DNA of 64,000 nt, taken from NCBI GenBank assembly GCA_024500155.1, contig CM044879.1, positions 26,988,072 to 27,052,071 of the forward strand, in the 5' to 3' direction. The notes under the pieces were generated by a model. That model had not been told where the DNA came from. It ran no database searches and saw only the letters and a list, made by a program, of their open reading frames with translations. A program made the position numbers and the translations under genes. Within the stretch, counting starts at the first letter, position 1, and each line of letters starts with the position of its first letter. The DNA is from Chenopodium formosanum. Taxonomy: Eukaryota; Streptophyta; Magnoliopsida; Caryophyllales; Amaranthaceae. Of this stretch, positions 55,555 to 64,000 are shown one piece after another.

Positions 55555-56181
55555 GTCTTGCAAAAATATTGTTATAATTTAAGGTAAAAAAATAAATAAA
55601 AATATGATGTCAGCAATTGATTTAGGCGGGAAATTTTTTTACAACAGCTTGACATGTGTACAATTTAAAAAAGTGATGATGTCAGCGGTTATTGTATTAG
55701 TTTATTTATTATAGATATAGATAGATTGCAAGGCGCACCCTAATAAAACTCGATGATTGTGTCTCTAGTGGATTTCTTTTAACCTTACTAGGTTGTTGAC
55801 TGAACATACGTGGGAACATGCTAAGTTGGCAACTTTGCTGAGTAAGTGGGACGATGATAGACTAAACAAACGTTTTCCACATCTAGGACCACGCTATAAA
55901 CAGTAGAAATTTTAGAGTAAGCTTTATGTTCTCTTTATCAATGGCCAACTCTCTGAATCTCGTAGCTGGTGATTCCAGATTTGAGTAGGCTGTTGGTTTG
56001 AGCCCTTTGAGGAGGTTTCCAAATGTAATCATTGGTGAACGGTACGGAAGAAGAGGTTAGTCAATTTGTCTATTATTTATCGTCGTTTGATTGCTTTCGT
56101 AATTCTATTTTAAGGTTTTTGTTGTGGTTGTTTTCATGTGTGAGTTTTATGATGCGAAAGCATTTTTTTTGTAATCTTATA
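55554..56181. other. Interval without a clear gene
   Basis: There are short coding-like shreds at about 55830-55910 (WDDDRLNKRFPHLGPRYKQ in one frame), too short to assign. No intact gene is seen. Confidence 0.4.
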
Positions 56182-56439
56182 CTCCCTCCGTTTCATAATG
56201 ATGTTCCTGTTTTGCAAATCGATGCAAAATTTTACCCATCTTTGACCGCAAATATCTTTAATCTCACACTAGCAAAAATTATAAAAGTTAGATATTAATA
56301 ATCTACTCACCAAGACGAATCAAACTAGATCCCACATGACTATATTTGCTCTTATAGATTAAGAGAAATTTAGAAGATTCTCTCTTTCTTAAAAAAGTCA
56401 AAGATTCAAAACAGGAACATCATTGTGGAACGGAGGGAG
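56182..56439. mobile_element. Stowaway-like MITE
   Basis: 258 bp with inverted ends CTCCCTCCGTTTCATAATGA and the complement ending CGGAGGGAG, about 35 bases of near match, flanked by TA. Confidence 0.9.
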
Positions 56440-56441
56440 TA

Positions 56442-58840
56442 TATAATTGTAGATTGGTTTTAATGAGAGTGCTCTAAAACCCAAATATTTGCCTCACATT
56501 CACTCCCTCCCAAATACACTATATTCTAATTTAAAATTTTAGAAATAGTTACATTTTCCAAACAAAAAACTAATTTCATGATAACTACCCACTACAAACT
56601 ACCTTTCATAGTCTATTACAATAGCACACTTTACGTTTACAAGGTTATAATATAAACTACCCACTAAACTCATACTTTTCCATTTCATAATCTCTACCAC
56701 AATAGCGCATCACTTTTTTTCTCTTCTTAAACTTCTTTAGTCAATTACGTCTTTTCCATTTGATAAATGAAATCAACAAGGCAATTTATTTATCTTTTCC
56801 CATAAAAATTGATACTACGTATTTCTTCAATCTTGATAAAGGTGTATCAAAATCACAAATTTTGTTCCCAAAATCGAGGAAATCTCAATCAATTGATGCC
56901 AAGGTTAGTCAAGATAATTCTACTGAAAATATTTGAAGGTTGAATTTTAATTTGATAATGTAGAAGAGAGAAAGTTATGGTGGGTAGAGTTTAACGGTTC
57001 ATGTACTGCGTAGTAGTAGTCTTTATTGGATTGTGAAAATAGAGTTTATCGTGACGATGTGATTTAATTTATGGTTGATTATGTACTGTTGCTTTTTGTT
57101 TTTTCTTAATTTATCATTACTTTCTCTACCCTCCATTATCATTATATGGTTGATTATGTACTGTTGCTTTTTGTTTTTTCTTAATTTATCATTACTTTCT
57201 CTACCTCCATTATCATCATGCAAATATTTGTTTACAATAGTGGGTTTTTGTTTTTTAGAGAGAAGTATGGTGCAATTTTCTTTTTCATTGAGAATTAAAT
57301 TGGATTTTGATAGACATATGTATTAGAGCATCTCTAATGGTAAACTACAAAATTATGTGTCAGGAAAAAAATTAGTATAAGTGGAGTACATAACAACGTG
57401 TTAATCTTTTGTATCTGTCATGTTATGCACATAACAACGTGTGTTATCTAATCATAACTTAAAAATACAAAAATATAATACTACGTGTCAATCTCATGTT
57501 ATTTCAAATATGTATGTGTGTTAAATATAGTACTATAACTGTATAATTTGGATATCCATGGATAACATACGTTTTATTTCAAATTTCTCTTTATTTTTGT
57601 ATTATAACACATGTTAATCATGAGATATTTATAACTGTATAACTGTTTAAGAAACACAAATTTCTTGGATAATTTGATATATTACTATAAAAACTGTATA
57701 CTAATAATGGAAATACTCTTTAAGATAAACACGTTAATTATAAAGGCTATAATTTATATGTGTAAGTAATATATAATGGAAAATTTTAATTTGTGTTTAT
57801 ACATTGAATAGTACTACGTGTTTAAATCAGTTTATGATATAAAAAATTTATTATCTCATATCAAATTTAAGAGTGTATTAGAAGATAATATCATTATATT
57901 AAATTCAGTTTTTTTTTTCTTATTTACCAAATTTTCTAAAAAAAACTAACATAAAAGCTTAATGAGGGAAAATGAAACTGCTTCCATGTTCCTCAACTGC
58001 CTAATGACAGTTTTTTTTTGGTATGTTGATAACCATCATCAATTGTATATATAGGATGGGTTATTCATTTTCATTTCCATGTCTATAACTACAATAAATT
58101 TTTGGTAAATTAACTCTTATTATTATTTAGTTTTATCTTCTAATTTTATGTTATGGTTTCATTTTTTTCATATTACAATCATTTTACTATTGAGGTATAT
58201 CTTTAATCTCTATGTTCTCAATTAATGTTTATTTTTTTCTATAATTAGTTAGTTTCTCAACTCAATTATGCAAAATTATCTTAAAATTGTTATTAAAAAT
58301 TACTAGATTGTTTTATCATGTTGATATTTTGTTTGAATAATCCTAATGTGTAATTAAATTATTTTCAAGAAAGGGAAATCTTTACCCTCAAATTAATCTA
58401 TCAATCAATGCTCTTGATCATTAGAAGATTATACCACAAAAAGTTTGTGTTTCTTAGTGTTTCCTTGCCATTAGAAATTATTTTATTGTAGAAATTGAAT
58501 GCACATACAAAATAATAGTTTGCCCCTTTTTTAATTTTTTTTATTTATGTCTATCTTCTATATAATGATTGGAACTATCAAAATTGATAAAGAGAAATCA
58601 AAATTGCGTTTATCTGATCTTTGAATATTGAACAAGGATAATGAGGAATTGAATAAAATTTGCGGTGATCTTTGTGGTACCATGAATTTTTGCTTGAAAT
58701 GATGAAGTCTCATGTTCATTGTTTGATTTGATTTGATTATAATAGATTTGATCTTGGCATTAAATATCTTTACTAATCTCATATTTTTAATTTAGGGTTT
58801 GGAAAGTTTTAAAACCCTATTTTAATTTACAATTTTATTT
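56442..58840. other. AT-rich interval without a gene
   Basis: No coding region is supported. A ~74-bp segment (GGTTGATTATGTACTGTTGC...) is tandemly duplicated at about 57072-57220. Confidence 0.55.
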
Positions 58841-58846
58841 GCATGT

Positions 58847-58880
58847 ACCCGGTGTACAGTATTTTTACTGTACATCGGGT
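58847..58880. repeat. 15-bp hairpin
   Basis: ACCCGGTGTACAGTA and TACTGTACATCGGGT are inverted copies (one mismatch) around TTTT. It lies about 350 bases before the MULE transposase start and may mark or lie near an element end. Confidence 0.7.
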
Positions 58881-58979
58881 TTTTCCCACGTGCAACATAT
58901 TTACTGTTTTTTTTTTAAATCGCGGAATTTTAAATCGCGGAATTTCATATCTAAAAATAGAACAAACGCAGAACAAAAA

Positions 58980-59233
58980 TGGAGGAGAGAGAAAGTGAGA
59001 AAACGCAGCTCTCAATCATCCATTAAGGAGAGAGAAAGTGAGAAATCGCAAAAATTGCAGAAAACGATCATCAATCGAGGAGAAAAAAGGTTAGAAAACG
59101 CAAAAATTGTAGAAATCGATCATCAATCGAGGAGAAAAATAAAAGGTGAGAAAACGCATAAATAGAAGAATTCGATCATCAATTAAGGACAAAGAAAGTG
59201 AGAAAACTTGCAAATTGCAGAATTCGATCATCA
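58980..59233 (+). repeat. Tandem leader repeats before the MULE transposase
   Basis: Four to five degenerate units of about 50-60 bases (GAGAAAGTGAGAAAACGC, then AATTGCAGAAATCGATCATCAAT) run up to the transposase ATG. Confidence 0.78.
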
Positions 59234-59569
59234 ATGGAGAATTCGACTTTCGATACAACAAATTGCAGCAATCTCATTCACGAATTGCTACAAAAACAGA
59301 GGCAAATTGAGACTGAATTTGAAATCGATTTAAATCGATCGATTATAGAAGAAGAAGAAACTTATTGTTTTGGAGATGAATTCGTACCAATATTCAACCA
59401 TCCAGACAATGCAGATGAAGCAATTGATAATGCAGATGAAGCAATTGAGAATGGAGAAGACGCAATTCACAATGCAGAAAATCAAGTGGTTCCTGATAAA
59501 TCAATTGATTCAAATTCAGAACAAACAACCAAATCAAATGCAACTGAAGGTAATTTCTATAAATTTTTG

Positions 59570-59890
59570 AGATTGTATGCAAAAAGTAACCCTTTGAATA
59601 CATAATTTGTTACCCTTTTCATGCATAAACGTGACCGTACTTATGCCTAAATGTTACACTCAGATTGAATGCAGAACTTTTGAGATTGCATGCAAAAAGT
59701 AACCCTTTGAATGCCTAAATGTTACCCATTTCATGCTTAAAAGTGACCCTATTTATGCACAAATGTTACACTCAGATTGCATGCTGAAAATTCAGTTTGT
59801 ATGCAAAAAGTAACCCTTTGAATGCCTAAATGTTACCTTTTTCATGCATAAAAGTTACCTTATTTTCACACGAATGTTACCCTTTTTTTA
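59570..59890 (+). repeat. GTTACCC repeats in transposase intron 1
   Basis: A ~115-base higher-order unit starting ATGCAAAAAGTAACCCTTTG recurs at about 59578, 59691 and 59809. Within it are 20-22-base subunits ending GTTACCC or GTGACCC. Confidence 0.85.
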
Positions 59891-61007
59891 TGCTGCCTGT
59901 GGTTATTATCTGATTTGTTTGTATTAAATAACAGATACAAATCCAATTGATGCTTCTGGTTTAGATCTTAGAGGATCATTTGTTGGTGTGGTAAGAGAAA
60001 CTTTTGAAGAAATTTTGGAATTGTATGAAAAACATGCTGCTATACTGGGGTTTTCAATAAGAAAACATACAACTAGATTCAAACAACACACAAAAATAGT
60101 AACTGAGAAAAACTATGTGTGTGCTGCTGAGGGAAAGAGACATTCAGGTCAGAAGAAAACAAAGTTAGTTGAAATGGTTGATGAAGAGGATGTAAATGTA
60201 AAAGCAAGAAAGCCAAGACAAGTAGCCATTACAAGATCGAATTACAAGGCATGCATAAGAGCAAAAGTGAATAAAGAAGGACAGTTTGATCTGAGGTGGT
60301 GTCTCATGTTATTCAGCATAACCACGAGCTAACAAAGCCACAGTGGCATTATTTGCATCGTTCTGAAAGAAAAATGACAAAGGAAAAAGCTGAAGCAATC
60401 AAAACAATGAAATCTTCAGGTCTAACTACAATGGACACTTACTATTACATGGCTACAGAGGCTGGAGGATAACAGAATGTAGGCCATAGTGTTGTAGATC
60501 ACCTGAATTTCTGCTCAAGGTTAAGAATGGAACAAATTGAGGCTGGAGATGCTCAAACTTTAGTGAACATTTTAAGTCAAGAACAATCAGAGGATCCAAA
60601 CTTCTTTTTTAGTGTGAAGTTTGACAAAGAAGGAAGAATTTGCAATATCTTTTGGAGAGATTCAATGATGCTAGAAGACTATAGGATATATGGAGATGTT
60701 CTTGTCTTTGATACAACATACAGATTCAACAGATATAATCTTATATGTGCTCCATTTGTTGGCATAAATAACCACTGGCATAATTGTATGTTTGCATGTG
60801 CTTTTATTGGGGATGAAACGACAAATTCATTTGTGTGGTTACTACAAACCTTCTTCAAAGCTATGGAGGATAGAAAACCAACTTTAGTAGAAAAATTCAA
60901 AAAAAAATTTAATATTTACTAACCAGGACCAAGCAATGGCAAATGCAATTCTGGAGGTAAAAGATTTATATTGACATCTTACATATTTGAGCTCTGACAA
61001 TAAAGTT

Positions 61008-61105
61008 TTCCTTTTTCACATAAAGTTACCCTTTTAGCGACATAACGTTACCCTTTTTAGTGTATAAAGTAACCCTTTTAACAGCATAAAGTGACCCCTT
61101 TATTT
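61008..61105 (+). repeat. GTTACCC repeats in transposase intron 2
   Basis: Four to five subunits such as CATAAAGTTACCCTTTTAGC fill most of this 158-base intron. Confidence 0.82.
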
Positions 61106-62554
61106 TCAATGCAGGTGATTCCTAATACAAGGCATAGCCTTTATATATGGCATTTGGAGCAAAATGCCATAACCAGATTTGGAGCTCTTAAAAAGACAAA
61201 GAATTCAAATTTGCATTCAACCAGTGCTTAAAGATGTGTGTGACAGAACAAGAATTCGAAGAAAAGTGGCAGGCAATGTTGCAGAAATATGAGTTGACAG
61301 AACACTCTTGGTACAAAAGAGTGTATGAGTTGAAAGACAAATGGTGTCCTGCCCTTAGTAGAGATTTCTTTTCAGCAGGAATCTTATCGTCACAAAGGAG
61401 TGAAAGCACTAATCATGCTATAGGATTCAGAGCAAGTAAAGCAACTACTTTGACAGAATTTTATACCATATTTAAGAAGACAACCAATCGTTGGAGAAGC
61501 ACAGAGAAATTTGATGAGTTTACCTGTAGCAAGTCAATAGCATTCACTTCATTGCCTCTGTCTGGAATGCTAAAGCATGCTGCACAGGTAAAAAGTTAAC
61601 TGACAACTACATAAATTACACCTAATATATGGCAATTTAAATGAAGCTACATGATTTTGATGTACAGGTTTTCACTTTATCACTCTTTAGAGATTTTGAA
61701 GAGGAGTTTGGATACTCTATGGCAACAACTGTTCAGATGTTAGGCAGTAATGAAGAATGCCTACTTTATCAAGTAACACTAGAAGACAAGCCATGGTCTG
61801 CACATCAAGTAAACTATATACATTAGAGCCAGACTGTACGGTGTACTTGTAAAAATTTTGAAGCATCTGGATGGTTATGTTATCATTGCATCAGAATTCT
61901 ACATTTGCATTCAGTAACAAGAATACCAGACAAGTATGTTTCAAAAAGATGGACTAAGTTTGCAAAAACAGAGGCATGGGATAGGTTGAAGAATCAGGAT
62001 CGCAAACAACAATATATTCCATGGAGGCAAACAATGATAAAGAAATTCTACAATCTAATCTTAAAAAGTCAAGAAAATGAAGAGACAAGAGCATTTATGG
62101 AAGAAAGCTTCAGAAAAATTCTTAAAATGGTGGAAGACTTACTTGCTACTGCTTCTCTGAAAGAAAGTGCAGAAGCTGCTTCTAACATTCCTGATGTGGC
62201 AGACAACACTCAAAGCAATACTAACGTTTCTTTAGCATCGAGTACAAGCACAAGTGTACCAATAATACTTGATCCTAAAAGGGCTGTAACAAAAGGAAGA
62301 AGCAAGAGAGCAAAAGGAGGACTTGAAAAAAGCAAGAGAAAAAGAAAACCAACACTGCCACCTCCAAATTCAGAATTTGGATCAAAGACACCTAACTTAC
62401 GACTCTTTTAAGATCTTTTTTAGAACATTTTTTTTTTCGAAATTAATATACCTTGTATTGTTAAACTATTTTTCTTTTGTTTTTTTACTCTATGACTAGT
62501 TTAATGAAAATGTGATTGACACTTTTATTAGCAGATGTTTAATTATTGGAAACA

Positions 62555-62860
62555 TCAACTTATGTTACCCTTTTAATGTATAAAAGTAACCCTTTTCATG
62601 AATAAAAGTGACCCTTTTCATGCATAAAAGTTATCCTTTCTATCCACTAAATCAACCTTTTCTTTGGTATAGTTACCCTTTCTGTTAATAAAAGTTACCC
62701 CTTTTATCAATAAAAGTTACCCCTTTTATCAATAAAAGTTACCCTTTTCATGCATAAAAGTTACCCTATCTACCCACAAAAGTATACCTTATCAAGTATA
62801 AAAAGTAACCCTTTTTATGCTACAAAGTAACCCTTTTTATGCACAAAAGTGACCCCAAAA
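62555..62860 (+). repeat. GTTACCC repeats between transposase and protease genes
   Basis: About fourteen subunits (ATAAAAGTTACCCTTTTCAT and variants) fill the gap between the convergent genes. Confidence 0.88.
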
Positions 62861-63044
62861 AAACATACACAAGAACCTTTCAAATTACTTAATGTATGCA
62901 CATACATCAGTATTCCAAAAGAACCAAAAACTATCCACTAAGTTTAATTACATCATTTAACTTGATTTATATGCACAAACATTAAGTTTTTTCATTGTTA
63001 AAAAAATACTCCTAGACCTAATCAACTAATAACTAACAGTCATT

Positions 63045-64000
63045 TCACCCTTTAGAAGGAGTGTACTTGTCTGTCTTCTTTTTTTCCCTTTTTCCTTTGG
63101 GATTCTCTTCTTCTGCCTCTGCCTTTGCTTCTGCTTTAGCTGCCATTTTTCTTTCTTCATTTTCTTTCTTCTTCTTTGCAGCAATTGCATCATTTCTTCT
63201 CATTTCAATTCCCTGGCAATAAGCAGGATCTTTCTTCTTCTCATTGAACTTCTGTAATTCTGACAACACATCATTCCTAGATTCATTCAAATCACACAGC
63301 ACCAGTGTCGTACAGATCTCACCTCGCAGAAATTTTCTCCCAATAATCTCACAACAGAAAAAAAAAAAAACTTATCAATAATGTAATTAATAAAAGCATT
63401 AGAAAGGGAAAAACTACATACAAAATAGATGAATAATTACTGTTTTCAGTTCATTTAATTTGAACGATTCGCCAACAAAATGGAGCATGTGATACATGAC
63501 AAATACCCCACAGTCCAAATTGTCAACTTTTTCTTTTCTCCATTCCAACTCAACAATTTGAAACCCATAAAAAGGTAGCTGAGAACTCTTTGGATGATTT
63601 ATTTTTCCGAGAAAAACACCCATTTGATCACACTGACATAAAATATAAAAGTTTAGAATAAAATAAAAACAAAAAAAAGAAAAAAAATTTAAATGGAAAC
63701 AATAAGTAAACAGAAACATAACAATGAATCAACATAAACATACCAAGTGTGAAGACAATTCTTTGGTATATTCAAGAGCATCATCACGCCAGATAATATT
63801 GTCAAGATAATATACCACCTCTTTTGTATGATCAATAACAAACAAAATGTAGTGATTCTCAACAAGAACAGGAAAATAGACCTGAAACAGAAAAATTAAA
63901 ACACTGATTTAGACAGAGTAACACAAAAACAGAACTTTTTTTAAAGTTTTGATAGTAATTTAGCATGAAATATACCAGTTCAGCATCCATAATATCACAT
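63045..64000 (-). CDS. ULP1-like (C48) cysteine protease, 3' part, runs off the window
   Basis: Visible exons on the minus strand: >64000-63976, 63881-63744, 63632-63441 and 63347-63045, joined by GT-AG introns with consistent phases. The second encodes FPVLVENHYILFVI with the catalytic His and LDN for the Asp. The third has DNLDCGVFVMYHM, the catalytic Cys block of Ulp1/SENP deSUMOylating proteases. The last is a Lys/Glu/Ala-rich tail. No lesion is visible. ULP1-like genes are known cargo of some plant MULEs, and this one faces the MULE transposase, so it is probably part of the same element. The N-terminal part is unseen. Confidence 0.8.

Larger units (their letters stand above)
59234..62411 (+). 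pseudogene. FAR1/FHY3-related MULE transposase, four exons, broken
   Basis: Exons 59234-59549, 59936-60956, 61115-61587 and 61668-62411 have GT-AG borders and matching phases. Exon 1 is acidic with NADEAI repeats. Exon 2 has a FAR1-type zinc domain (ILELYEKHAAILGFSIRK) and the start of the MULE transposase core (VLVFDTTYRFNRYNLI, PFVGINNHW). Exon 3 has SSQRSESTNHAIGF. Exon 4 has a SWIM finger (CTCKNFEASGWLCYHC) and a basic tail. Lesions: frame change near 60300, TAA near 60470, frame changes near 60900 and 61190, TAG near 61824. TNQDQAMANAI shows Asn at a usual Asp. It is inactive as sequenced. Confidence 0.85.

Noticed and set aside
55255..55563. ORFs with long Tyr, Asn and Ile runs
   Set aside because: They are translations of the AAT/ATT microsatellite.
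56032..56298. 88-codon plus-strand ORF
   Set aside because: It overlaps the Stowaway-like MITE and ends within it; no recognisable domain.
57023..57326. ORFs on both strands with duplicated segments
   Set aside because: They reflect a simple ~74-base tandem duplication in AT-rich DNA.

Overview
The window is plant nuclear DNA, almost certainly from a eudicot. It contains an intron-bearing BUB3 gene, plant Ty3/gypsy (Athila and Tat) and Ty1/copia retrotransposons, Stowaway- and Tourist-like MITEs and MULEs. Clade placement within eudicots (perhaps Caryophyllales) is only a guess. About two thirds of the sequence is transposable element. Only BUB3 is a clearly intact, conserved host gene.

Positions 1-5416 hold a truncated, minus-strand Athila-type gypsy element (5' LTR, altered primer site, broken gag, start of protease). 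A 1.7 kb CACTA-like element is inserted between its gag and protease parts. Positions 5643-27789 are one complete 22.1 kb Tat-lineage gypsy element (Tat1) flanked by the 5-bp duplication ATTCT. It has been hit twice: an 8.3 kb copia element (6911-15204, duplication AGCAG) sits in gag, and a 2.2 kb solo LTR (17326-19553, duplication GGATG) sits exactly inside the reverse transcriptase YVDD codons. Positions 28407-37903 are a second, smaller Tat element (Tat2, duplication AAACT) with a nearly intact pol. Both Tat elements carry an antisense, apparently spliced gene between integrase and the 3' LTR.

Positions 37904-49000 are a mixed zone. It has a minisatellite, an ORF ending in a LINE-endonuclease-like segment, a TTA-flanked MITE, two related long-TIR MULEs (one carrying a GRF zinc-finger ORF with its own intron), a broken B3-domain gene, a partial duplication of the BUB3 3' end split by the second MULE, a nested Stowaway-like MITE and an unrecognised coiled-coil ORF. 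BUB3 lies on the minus strand in nine exons (54246 to 49058). Its codons add up to 341 residues with consistent splice sites.

Positions 54500-58800 hold a MITE, a solo LTR, an AAT/ATT microsatellite and another Stowaway-like MITE. The right end (about 58840-64000) looks like part of a large MULE: a four-exon but broken FAR1/MULE transposase on the plus strand, facing a minus-strand ULP1-type (C48) cysteine protease gene that runs off the window. GTTACCC-type repeats fill two transposase introns and the space between the genes. This is the most system-like feature of the window. All coordinates of elements, splice sites and duplications were read by eye.
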